From Callorhinus ursinus (Eukaryota; Chordata; Mammalia; Carnivora; Otariidae), in contig NW_020312935.1 of the NCBI RefSeq assembly GCF_003265705.1, positions 8,707,995-8,771,994 of the forward strand: a DNA stretch of 64,000 nucleotides, read 5' to 3'. Below the pieces are notes generated by a model, which searched no databases, had not been told where the DNA came from, and was given only the letters and a program-made list of their open reading frames with translations. A program made the position numbers and the translations under genes. Positions 23,640 to 34,230 of this stretch are shown piece by piece; positions within the stretch are counted from its first letter, which is position 1, and every line of letters begins with the position of its first letter.

Positions 23640-23830
23640 CATTTACTCAATATCTAGTATGCACTTGAGTGAAACAATTGTACATGTGTTATTTGTTTAA
23701 AACCCAGATACTTCACAGAGGTGGAGACAGAGGCCAGAGGAATTGTGTGATTTGTGAAGGTCAAAAAATGAGTGGAAGAAACAGAATTGGAAACCAGGAA
23801 CTTCTCAATCCAGGTTAGAGAATACAAATC
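23640..23830 (-). repeat. MIR fragment
   Basis: ACTTCACAGAGGTGGAGACA, AATTGTGTGATTTGTGAAGG and GAAACAGAATTGGAAACCAG match the reversed MIR in order. Confidence 0.6.
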
Positions 23831-24468
23831 CCTTAGCTTCCTTATCTTTGAAGTAATTGATATTAGGATCTACTCCATTGATACAAGTGAGGAATTTGAA
23901 GGTTTATGTGATAGTTAACAAATGTACACAAAATACTTAGAACAGCATGTGGTTCCTAATCAATGCTACATGAGTAGCAGATGTTCATGCATTTGTTCAT
24001 TTATTATAGTCCTGAATCTGTGAGTGCATTTACCTAATGCAGTGATAACTCATCTTTACTGTATTTTAATTTTTTATTTATTTTTATATTATTTTGTATT
24101 TTTTTATTTTAAATATGTGATTGGATGTTATTTGCTAGTAATCCATTTATTGTATTAATAGTAGTTGATATATAATAAAAATTAAAAAAAGTAGTTGATA
24201 AAATTAGAAATGCCTCACAAGGGTAAGAATTTCCTGAGGTGTCTTCAGTAGTTTTCAAAGAAGTTTGACTAACATGCAATTCTTTTTTAGTTCTACAGCT
24301 CCTACTGTACACACTTAGAAACAGCTTTTGAGAATTCTACAACTTGATCAAAAAGGCTTTTTCACTAACATAACATCAGGTTTGCCTTGAATTGGTAAGG
24401 GAATTTTTGCCATTTTTGCTTTTCACTGCAAGTTACTATAAGTTTAATTTCTTTACTAGCAATTTATT

Positions 24469-24660
24469 TATTTTTTAAATTTTATTTTATTTATGTTATG
24501 TTAGCCACCATACATTACATTATTAGTCTTTGATGTAGTGTTCCATGATTCATTGTTTGGGTATAATACCCAGTGCTCCATTCAATATGTGCCCTCCTTA
24601 ATACCCATCACTGGGCTAACCCATACGCCCACCCCTCTCCCCTCTAAAACCCTGTTTGTT
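24469..24660 (-). mobile_element. Short 5'-truncated L1 3' end
   Basis: Only the last 192 bp of an L1 3' UTR plus tail. A perfect 17-bp target duplication TTTACTAGCAATTTATT lies at 24452-24468 and 24661-24677. Confidence 0.96.
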
Positions 24661-24677
24661 TTTACTAGCAATTTATT

Positions 24678-25698
24678 GTTTTCAGTTGTCCTTAGAGGGA
24701 GAATAATGCATATTTGTGAAACATGCTTGTAATATTATTTTAACTGGACTTTAAAATGTGTATGAACTGCAGTTTAAATATGTTATTATCTATACCCATT
24801 TCTAAAGCAGATGCCTATAATTCCCCTAAATATGCCTGTGCAGTGATTTTTTATTAATGGGCTACTTCTGAAATGTTCCTATTTAAGTAATTTGTGTCAT
24901 ATAATCAATAAAGCTAATTGGTTATTTTAAAGGCTGAATCACTATGTTTTGCAGTTTAGAAATATATACACAACTCCATCTTTTTTTTCAACTACATCTT
25001 ATGATAGACATTATAAACAATGAGGGCTATTTCCCTTGAACTGTTTGTTGTAACAACAACCTTTCAGACAGGGATGAATTGGGTAAGTAGGGCTAGAGGT
25101 TTTTGCTCTACTGAGTGCACATTGTTCAAAAAGTTTGCAGGCCACTTCTCCATCCCTTGCTAAGTTCCTAATGGTAAAAGCTGCATATAAATCATTAGTG
25201 TTCATATCCTGAAAATGTCTGGCCCATATTTCCTGCTCAGCACTGGAATTTCTCAGTAAACCCTTTCAATTTATTATTTTCTACGCAGTGCTCCATTAGG
25301 AGTTTACAAAATACAGAGAGTGTGTGCATCAGGTTTATTGTAAGCCTGTTCATCGCCCTTTAATTTTATGGAGTATTTCAATCTCTTTTCTGAACCCAAA
25401 TCCTACTTGGACTAGGTTTGACATTATGTTTTCATTTGAGCTTTAGATCCTTAATCTTATTACTTCCTGTTTTCCTAAAACTAGAGTGAATAAGCTACTT
25501 ACAAGCACATAAGCTGAATCTGTTCAAAGCCGTTTAACTGTATTTACTCTGCTCTTTGGTTGATCCCCAGGTTCCTTGTCTTGTAAAAATTTCAGAAAAA
25601 TTACAAAGTCCAAAAACACAGTCCTGATTAGGGCATGACTTGCCTGGATATCTAACGCACTGCTATTTAAGTTGATTTGTCTTCTCTGAAGGTCAGAG

Positions 25699-25699
<1 letters not shown>
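24678..25699. other. Unique sequence
   Basis: No gene or named repeat. Ends at the CA microsatellite. Confidence 0.3.

Positions 25700-25743
<44 letters not shown>
25700..25743 (+). repeat. (CA)n microsatellite, about 22 units
   Basis: Uninterrupted CA/AC run of 44 bp; long enough to be polymorphic. Confidence 0.98.
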
Positions 25744-25747
<4 letters not shown>

Positions 25748-25899
25748 GGCAAGTTTGTTCCAGCTTGGTGCCTTGTCATTGTTTTAGTTAAAATTTGCAA
25801 GGATTCTGAGAGAAAGTGAGAAACTGTTGCCCTCATTTTATAGATAAGATGACTTAGTTGCAAAAGGGTTAACCCACTTGTCTAAATTAGCACAGAGCT

Positions 25900-26101
25900 G
25901 GGCGCCTGGGTGGCTGAGTTGGTTAAGCGACTGCCTTCGGCTCAGGTCGTGATCCCGGAGTCCCAGGATTGAGTCCCACATCAGGCTCCCTGCTCAGCAG
26001 GGAGTCTGCTTCTCCCTCTGACCCTCTTCCCTCTCGTGCTCTCTGTCTCTCATTCTCTCTCTCTCAAATAAATAAATAAATAAAATCTTTAAAAAAATAA
26101 A
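25900..26101 (+). mobile_element. Can-SINE, young subtype, with filler at the 3' junction
   Basis: Same subtype as 21767. Target duplication AAATTAGCACAGAGCT is a perfect 16 bp at 25884-25899 and 26126-26141. Unusually, about 24 extra bases (26102-26125) separate the A tail from the right duplication and form most of an inverted repeat. Confidence 0.97.
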
Positions 26102-26130
26102 AATTTACTTTTGTTTTCCAAAAGTAAATT
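26102..26130 (+). repeat. 11-bp perfect inverted repeat at the SINE 3' junction
   Basis: AATTTACTTTT (26102-26112), 7-nt loop, AAAAGTAAATT (26120-26130). The right arm overlaps the target duplication by 5 bp. Confidence 0.95.
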
Positions 26131-26205
26131 AGCACAGAGCTAATAAGTGGAAGAGGTTGGATTCAAATCCAGATCTGATCCAGTCCAAAGTTCATCTTTT
26201 GGGTC

Positions 26206-26919
26206 ATTGGACGCCACTGTCTTCTGTTTTGAGTGCTCCAGACATTCACAGAGTGTAAGCATGTATATGGACTCATAAAGAAAGCTTTTGGCTTGGCTAC
26301 AGGTAGCGTTACCCTTGGCTAGGCCACCAGGTTCAGGGTGAAATTTCTGGGATTCGTGCAGTCCTGGAGGTGGTGCTTGATGGTGAGCTCTGCCCAGGGA
26401 GTGCTGTAGGGTCCTAAACCCTTGTGCTGAAGGTGAGAGCATTTCTTGTGCGCTTTCTCAGCCGTCCAACCCACAGCTGCCAAAGTTCTTTATTGCAAAG
26501 GCATTAAAGCCAATGGATTGCTCTCTGTTTCTAAAGAAACCACATTAATGTAATCTCTTTGTTTTGTAATTGCTCATTCAGTAAGCCATTGTTCATTAGA
26601 CTCCTGGGAGCTTGCAACCCTGGAACAATTGTTTCTCTGCTGATCTGGTCTCGTTTGTCATTTTGCAGACAGGGAAATTTATTTGCTTATAACACAACCA
26701 AAATAATTAGCTGTTTACCTGGCAGGTTGGCCATGATTATGTACGACTAATGACCATAAATGAATAAATTCAGCTTTGTTGAAAGAAAAGGACTGTGCCA
26801 TTAGGCATGACTTTGATCATTGATTTTCCTCTGGGACTGACACTCTTAAACTAAGCATACCTATCTATAATTACGGGCTATTTACCTGGTTTCCCATGTA
26901 GTGCCTTGGCAGAATCAGA
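26206..26919. other. Unique sequence with a candidate noncoding element
   Basis: 26465-26860 has no repeat and no ORF. It is dense in developmental-type motifs: AACAATTGTT (26624-26633, a SOX-like palindrome), TAATTAG, CCATTAG and TGATCATTGATT. Confidence 0.4.
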
Positions 26920-27110
26920 CAAACCAGGATTTTATTCCTCTGCCATTTATAACTGTGATTTTGGGCGAGTTTCTCAAAGTCTGTGAAATTCAATTTCCTA
27001 ATATGTAAAATGGATGTGATGACAGTTAAGTCATGGATCGTTGTGATGATCACATGAGACAATGAATACAAAGTAACTAGCACATATTAACTTCTCAGTA
27101 TATACCAAGT
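26920..27110 (+). repeat. MIR
   Basis: CCAGGATTTTATTCCTCTGC, TGATTTTGGGCGAGTTTCTC, AATATGTAAAATGGATGTG and TTGTGATGATCACATGAGA run in MIR order. Confidence 0.8.
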
Positions 27111-27789
27111 AATCTCCATACTTTCCACATTTCAAATCACAAGCCCTTGGAGATGAGTGCTCCATTCTGAGATTCATCTTATTTACCTGTAGCATGTGAA
27201 TAATATTTACCTTAAATGTCTCCTGTGAAAAGTACATTGGCTAACATGTTAGCCGTGTCTAACACACAGTAAGTACTTGGTAATTATTTTTTGTGTAGTT
27301 TTATATATTGGGGGCAAAAAAATCAATAGGCTGGCTTACGCTGATGTTGACAGCGATGATGGTAGTGTGGATGGTGAAATATTCCCCGAGAGTATCCATG
27401 GACTTTTCCAGCCTGTTTCAGGAAACTTTATGTAACATCTCTTTCCTCCTGCCCAAGTTAAATTATCCTACTGAAATAACCACAGGACAGTTTTCATATT
27501 CTTTCTCATCTCCCGAAATGTATTTGACTTCTAATCCAAACTTCTTCACTAACTCTTCCTTTTAGGAGCCTGTGTTGTAATTCTGCATCTCTGGTGATTA
27601 GTCAATTCCTGACACCCGTAATTGCCGTGTTTTCTGCTCTATTGCAAATGCAGAAACATTTTCCACTCATTTCCTAACAAGATTTTTTTAAATTAAATAT
27701 AGTGTTCAACAGCATAGTCTATTTTGTTTCTGTTCTATACAAATGACTATGATAATCATTATCTTGCTTTAGCAAAGAAAGAGAAGAAC
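27111..27789. other. Unassigned unique sequence
   Basis: The 85-codon ORF at 27308-27565 shows no family motif. Nothing else is seen. Confidence 0.3.
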
Positions 27790-27915
27790 ATTTATAAAAT
27801 TCCTACTATGTGTCAGTCACTCCACCAAGGTCTTTGGAAACTATTGTCTTAATTCTACAACAAACAGGCCCGGGATGTAAATATCATTGCCCCTTTTATT
27901 TATTATATTTCTATG
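27790..27915 (-). repeat. MIR fragment
   Basis: TTCCTACTATGTGTCAGTCA followed by TTGTCTTAATTCTACAACAA is the complement of the MIR end. Confidence 0.6.
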
Positions 27916-28329
27916 ATAAGTCCTCAGACTCTAAGTACACTACAGTTGATGACCATGCCTGCTACCTTTCTGAAGATGATTTGACAGAGAGAAGACAACT
28001 TAATCACACTCAAGACATCTGACAATAACAGAATCACACTTTGCATGCCAGGACGTGGCCAATTATCTGCTCAATACTGACAGAAGAAAAATTTTATCTA
28101 AACCAAATTAAAAGTTAACTCCCCCTTTTTCCATTAAGGGTGGGGAAGACAAATTAGAACCTGTGATTCTAGCCAACACTAAGTAGAACCAAGGTTTATG
28201 TCCTGGGAAGAGACTGTGGATCTTTGTATTTTCCATACTGGGATTTACAAGTAGGTCCTTAACTCTGAAGCCTGAACAAATTTGGGTGAATCTGAGTCTG
28301 TTGGGAACACCATAGTGATTTAAGATGTA

Positions 28330-28480
28330 ATTTGCAGAATCTAGGGACTTGAATTTTAATTCTGGCTTTGCATTTTACTCTCCATGAGATTTGGGCAAGT
28401 TACTTCCCAAGTAATTTGATATGTGCCCTAGTTTCCACATCTGAAAAATGGAAAATTACACCGATCTCACCAGGGGTAAG
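28330..28480 (+). repeat. MIR
   Basis: AATTTTAATTCTGGCTTTGC, GATTTGGGCAAGTTACTTCC and TTTCCACATCTGAAAAATGG. Confidence 0.8.
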
Positions 28481-29419
28481 GAGTCAATGAAAAACAACAA
28501 CAATAACAACAACAAAAGACAAATACATAAGGCACTCTACCTGGTGCTCCTATGTTGTAAGCATCCCACACTTGGTATTTCTTATCAATAGTACCTGAGT
28601 AGGCCCATTTTGTTTTCCAAAAGTAAATTCTTTGTATCCCCCCTCCACTCTTGTAAATGAACACTGCTTATCACTCCCTTCCCTACCTCCCCTCTCTCTC
28701 GTTAGAACAGAGGCAATGCAAAGGATGGTTCATAGTTGGAAATTGTATTATTTCTAAATGTCAGTCAGTGATATTTTCTCAGGAGAAATGATTCTTCCAA
28801 ATACTCCCAAAAGAACATTATTTGAGAGGAAAAACAACTGCAGGATGAATTCAGAGTTTTGAATTAATATTTCTGATGATTAGACTTGTCTTCCCTCTCT
28901 GCATAACTTTGGGTGAGCTTTGCAAGCAGTCAAGCCATTTCTGGATCTGTGAGTAGGAGCCTCCTGTCCCTGATTATCTGTGGTGCACTAGGTTTTACAC
29001 ACTTCTTAATTATTTTGTTTAAGAAGGGGGTCTTCTGAGCTTTTATGAAAACATTGCAGATGTATTTGATGCATGTTTTCATCTTTACTGGACACAATTT
29101 TGGAGAGAGATTGTGTATTTACTTGATTCTATAGTTACCGAAGGGTGTTTACTGAGCAATCCTTAACAGCACACCTGTGTGCTGTGTTGGGAGTTATGCC
29201 TCTTTTGGAGGTAGCCTGTATCCCTGAGCACTGGATGCCTACTAACTGAGGAGTCACTTCAATCTAAGCCCTCCCTCCCACTGACGGTTGATTATCTCCT
29301 TCTTTGTGCATGAAGTGACTCATTAATTCCTCTACTGTGAAATGGAAATTAACTCTTTGTTTAATTGTTTCCTATTCTCACATGGCAGGGCTGTTTCTTA
29401 TTATTTATTAATAATAGCA
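28481..29419. other. Unique sequence
   Basis: Begins with a CAA-rich run at 28492-28515. 28608-28629 is the 22-bp exact match to the filler next to the SINE at 25900. Nothing else is recognised. Confidence 0.35.
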
Positions 29420-29610
29420 AACACATTCTGAGCACTTGCTATATGGCAGAACTCCCTGAATGCTTTTCATTCTGCACCTCATGTATTTAAATCTTATAAA
29501 AAAAACCTATCCCCATGTTAGAGATGAGAAAACAGAAGCAGAGCAAGCTCAAGCACATTGCTTAGGATCACACAGTAGGACATGAACTCAGGTGGTGTCC
29601 TTCTTCACCA
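29420..29610 (-). repeat. MIR
   Basis: GAGCACTTGCTATATGGCAG, CCCCATGTTAGAGATGAGAA and ATTGCTTAGGATCACACAGT. Confidence 0.8.
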
Positions 29611-29639
29611 ACCCATCTTTGTGTTGCCTTTATGACCCC

Positions 29640-29790
29640 TGGCTATATGGAAGGTCTTCAGTGAGTACGTGTAAAATTAATATGTAAATCCAGAACTTCT
29701 CTAAGTCTTGACGGTCTCATTTATAACATGGAGATAATAATCCCATCTGTTCTGGTCATTATGAGCGTTAAATGAGTTCATGGACCGGAG
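29640..29790 (+). repeat. MIR fragment
   Basis: GGTCTCATTTATAACATGGA and GAGATAATAATCCCATCTG, then GCGTTAAATGAGTTCATG. Confidence 0.6.
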
Positions 29791-30180
29791 GACAGCTAGT
29801 GGAGAGTCATACATGTAACAGATGGTGTGTTAAGTGTTCGTCTTATAAACAAGGTACATTTTCTCTTAAGAAAGATACTAATATGTTCTGTGGCTCTGAA
29901 TATGTCTTTTTAGCTTGTGATCACTGGATCCCACCAAAGGGTGGGTTTGAGGGGGATTTAGCATTGTGGGTTGTGTTTGACAGTGAAATGCTCCCTACAG
30001 AAATGGAGAGTGTCCCAGGGCTGTTGTGGGGCGTGTGTTGGAGTATGCAGAGTATACAGAGTAAAAGTTCTAATCTTGGAGCATCCAAGATGCTTGGAGC
30101 CTTCAATTGTGAGGACTGACCCAGCATGAACCTCTTTGTGAGACTGGAGATAAAGTGGTAGAGAAGGCATCATTAAGGGA
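29791..30180. other. Unassigned unique sequence
   Basis: The 115-codon ORF at 29772-30119 covers this stretch but has no motif, no start context of note and no splice frame, so I treat it as chance. Confidence 0.3.
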
Positions 30181-30184
30181 AGAG

Positions 30185-30365
30185 ATATTTATAGAGTGTC
30201 TGCTGTGTGCTGGAATCTCTCTTATGTTTATAACAAATCTGGAATCGAGATTAATAGCCTATTTTACAGATGAGGAAACTGGCTGATAGGAGGTCAGTGG
30301 CTCACCCAAGAGCACATGGCTGTGAGTGGCAAAGGCAGAGTTGTAATGCAGGTTGTGCCTGAGCG
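30185..30365 (-). repeat. MIR
   Basis: ATTTATAGAGTGTCTGCTGT, TTTTACAGATGAGGAAACTG and CCCAAGAGCACATGGCTG. Confidence 0.85.
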
Positions 30366-30699
30366 TCCCACCTGCCATCTTTGCCCCTTTGGAAGGGGGT
30401 AAGTCACAGTGAAGCAAAAGCAAAGGTCAACACCTTTAATTCTTTGCTTTTTGTTCTAATTGTTTTCCAATATCTCCCTGAAAAAAAACATCATCCCCCA
30501 AGTGAAGGCTCCAGATACAGTTTGGGGAGCATTCCTAAAAACAGAAAGTGCCACAGTGCTTTGTGGAGAGGTGCTTGAAAAGGGGAGGGGCTTATCAGCT
30601 GACTTATTTAATAACTATTTATAGTTGCCCTCCTGTGTCAGCCACTGGGGAAGCATGCATAAGGCATTTTAGGAGCTGAGAAGAAAACTAACACAGCTT

Positions 30700-30870
30700 T
30701 GGATTCTGAAACACCTGGGTTTTAATCATGACTTGTGGCTTTTCCTAACTTTAGCAAAATTCCTAACTTCTCTGATCCTCAGTTTCTTCTCCTACAGATT
30801 GAGAATAATAAGCTTACCTCATAGCAATATAATGAGGCCTCAATAAACCTGAGAGTAGCCGATAGAATAA
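30700..30870 (+). repeat. MIR
   Basis: ACACCTGGGTTTTAATCATG, CTCTGATCCTCAGTTTCTTC and GAGAATAATAAGCTTACCTC. Confidence 0.8.
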
Positions 30871-32734
30871 ATGCTGTTTTTTCCATCTTTTTCCTTTTAA
30901 CCAACATATAGGAAGATAGAAAATATGATAATGTTAACCAAGCAAGGCTCATGGATGAACATATTTTCATTTTCAACTCAGGATTCTGAATTAGGTATTA
31001 TAGAAACTGAGGATCAGAGAAGTTTAATAACAGCTAAAAGTGCCCAGGTTGCACTGTGAATTCAGGATGTAGTCCATGCATATAATTACATGGTTTTACT
31101 CCTGCTCTTGGGTTGATCGAGGAATTTGGGACTAACAGAGAAAGTGGAGAGGGGGCAGGAAAAGGTGGTTGAGGCAGTAATGCTTGAATTGCAATTGAAA
31201 TGTTCAAGGTGTCGCCATTTGGTATTGCTTGCAGAGTAATATTGTATGCACACTATTTCAAGGAGGAGAAGGGAAGAGCTATGCTTTAAGCCAGAGCTTT
31301 TGGCAGATAATTAAAAAGATCAGAGCCAGTGTAGACCTCCAGTGACTCAAACAGCTGATGCCAGGAACTCACACCCAGGGTCCCTTGGGGGTCCTCAGGG
31401 CCTCCCTCTTGCTCTCACTCTGTCAGCAAATTCACAAGGAACTGAGAATCTACTTTTTTCTTGAAAGCACTAATACAATGAATATTGCAAACCTAAGTCC
31501 TCATGAAGAGAAAATGTTTCTTAATATATTGAATGTGAATCTTTTCAATTTGCCATCTGTTTGGGGGAAAAAAGTAGAAACATTTCTTTGGGTTTTCAGC
31601 TATTTCCTCAATACATACATCCACCTTGTATCCAAGTCCAAATAGTTAAATGTTGAAGACTCAAGAAGGTAAGTGAGGCAGGACAGGAAAAGTCGTGTTA
31701 GTGGGAATGTGAGGACTGCACTTGGAAATAGCTTAGGGATTGTTAAGAGGGATACCTTCAATTTGTATCTGGGAAAACACCATAAGGAGAAGCAAGAATA
31801 TGCAACAGAATTCAGTTTACTTCCATTTACTAACATTTGTCGGGTGGCTTCTCTGTGGCAGATGCTATAATAGGCCCTAGGGGCACAGGGGAAATTTGGG
31901 TAAGTTCTGGATTCCTAAGGCACTTTTTGATTTATTCATACAAAGTATTCATACATATAAGAATGTAATTTTATAGTCACCATCTTAGATGTGCATCAAG
32001 GCACACTGAGAACACAGAGTAATTCCCTAAATCAAACTAGATAGAGGCCTCTAGATAGTTTCCTGATATTATCTGAGATACATTTTGAAAGATTACAAAT
32101 AAAGTACAGAATTTGGAAGGGTATTATAGGAAGAGGGAACAGAATAAATAAGAACCCTATATAATGAAATAGGCTTTTATGTTCAGAGACCCATAGGCAG
32201 TTCAGTATGACTGGAGTAAATTGTACCAGGTCTAGAATTTCTATTCTCTAAATAAATAAAGGGCATTTCTCCAACCTCATCAGTGCATGAAAGAAAAGAT
32301 AACATGAGAAGAGGAATTTTTACTTAAGGAAAGCTCCTCAAAGTGAGGAAGAAAACAACACATTTAAGGCAGGCTATTCAAGGGTGTCATTAGTATATAC
32401 AAAATACATTTAGGAGGAATATCTATAAGATAAAATGGATGAGCAGGTTTTAATTTTAATATATATATTTGAATGCATATTAGAGTAATATAAAGCAGCA
32501 CAAACCCTGCAATTTTATGGAAATTACTGTTTAGAACAAGACTAAAGCCATTTAGTAAAAATAAGAGTTGTATGAAATAAAATTATTAAAGCTATTGGCT
32601 GGGTAATCCAAATTGTGTTGACCTAAAGTGTGATCTATTATGTTGAAGGAGGAAAAGGAATCAATATTGGTTTGACATTTATAAAAGTATAGATATTAAG
32701 TGTAGAGTTCAAAGAGAGCTTGAAAGTAATAACA
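30871..32734. other. Unique sequence with minor repeat traces
   Basis: 31000-31080 has a short reversed-MIR trace (GAGGATCAGAGAAGTTTAAT). 31790-31900 resembles the common old repeat with GCAGATGCTATAATAGGCCC. No gene is supported. Confidence 0.35.
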
Positions 32735-33095
32735 AGAAGAAGAGGGAGAGGGAGAGGGGGAGGAAGAGGAAGAGGAAGAGAAAGGGGGGAGAGGAAGAGG
32801 AAGAGGAAGGGGGAAGAGGAAGAGGAAGGGGGAGGATNNNNNNNNNNGAGGAAGGGGGAGGATGAGGAAGAGGAAGAGGAAGAGGAAGGGGGAGGATGAG
32901 GAAGAGGAAGGGGAGGATAAGGAAGAGGAAGGGGGAGGATGAGGAAGAGGAAAGGGAAGGGGAGGATGAGGAAGAGGAAGAGGAAGAGGAAGGGGGGAGG
33001 ATGAGGATGAGAAGAAGACGGCAATGGAGGAGGAGGAGGAAAGGAGGAAGAGGAATTTGGGGGGAGGAAGTGGAGGAGAGAAGAAGAAGAAAGAA
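32735..33095 (+). repeat. Homopurine GGAAGA/GGGGGAGGATGA minisatellite
   Basis: About 360 bp almost without pyrimidines, made of AGAGGA units interspersed with GGGGGAGGATGAGGA units. It contains the 10-N gap. Long ORFs read here on either strand are artefacts of composition. Confidence 0.97.
32838..32847. other. Assembly gap (10 N)
   Basis: Ten N inside the purine repeat, so the true repeat length is uncertain. Confidence 0.99.
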
Positions 33096-34230
33096 AGAGA
33101 ATTTACCAGTATTTGCACTCTTGCCATCATGTGCAAGAGCTGAGACAAGAACATGGTTGGTGTCTCTCCATGTAGTAATGAATTCTCAGCAAAAACCAAG
33201 CAGAGCTGCACCCCTCCTTGTTTCCCAGGCAACAGCCAGCCTCCTCCACCATGCTGACGACATAATGACAAGAAAGCCATGGGTAAGTGGTGGAAACAGT
33301 AACGGAAGGTAAGCCATTCCCGTCTGGCCTGCACCCCTGGAAGGGAGTGCTTGAGGAGGAGATGTGGAGGTAATTGGGCAGCAGTCTCCACTGCAAAAGT
33401 CCATGCTGTGCTCAAGAGTAGATGGGGACTGTGTGCTTTAGAACTTAGAGTCCTGACTATGGAGAAATTTCACTTACTAGTTGTTGTTATTACAAGTAAT
33501 ATTAATTAAAAAGAGCATATGTTTACTCTGAGAAAAGGAGCTGCCACTGAGACCTTGTTAATGGAAAATGGGCTCTGGAAATAAAAGGTGTTTGCTGGAC
33601 CTGACTCCAGGCCTCATCATTCTTGGGCAGACAGCTGCCTCTCCCTCTCTGACTCCAGGAAACAGTCTACCTGAAGTAGCACTAGGGCAGGAAAGTGAGG
33701 GTCTGGGTGTTTTAGGAATTTTACTCTCTCAACTTCCCAAAGCAATCAGGCAAATTAAACCAAATTATGGGGAAAGAGTGATGATTTTCTCAACTTTTTC
33801 CTGGGTGGAGGTGGGGGTGGATATTGAAGTGGGTGAGTTCCAAGGTATTTTACAATCTATTATCAACCTTGCATTTTACTCTTATCTGTGTCTACTTCCC
33901 TAGAAAACTTATGTTTTAAATCTGCATTAACTATTCCAATTTTGTGTTGACTTCTCCTGCCCCTCACCTTCAGAATATGAATTCTCTGGGGCAAAGATTC
34001 ATTGTTCACAATGAACAGCTTCACTGCTCCACCAAGTGAGAGGACTCTGGGAAATACAAAAGAATAACAACTCTGGAAATTGTTTTACAGCAGAATCTTT
34101 CAAAAATGTGGTTTTTGGAAAAAGAGTCATGTGAGATACTTAAAAAAAAAAATCCATGGTCCATTCCATTTGAGAAACTGTAGCTACTAGGGATATGATG
34201 TGGCATAAAATTAGATATGTTATCTGATTG
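33096..34230. other. Unique sequence with a weak exon-like segment
   Basis: 33221-33310 shows an acceptor-like CTCCTTGTTTCCCAG ending at 33228 and donor-like GTAAGT (33283) and GTAAGC (33309). There is no long reading frame between them. The rest shows nothing. Confidence 0.25.

Larger units (their letters stand above)
25810..26205 (-). repeat. MIR split by a SINE
   Basis: CCTCATTTTATAGATAAGAT at 25830 and AATAAGTGGAAGAGGTTGG with TCAAATCCAGATCTG after 26141 are the two halves of one reversed MIR. The SINE at 25900 inserted between them. Confidence 0.75.

Noticed and set aside
25700..25743. Possible CRISPR-like or regulatory array
   Set aside because: It is a plain CA dinucleotide repeat; no spaced repeats exist and the genome is mammalian.
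32638..33415. ORFs up to 239 codons in the homopurine tract
   Set aside because: They arise from the stop-poor purine repeat and cross the N gap; no protein motif is present.
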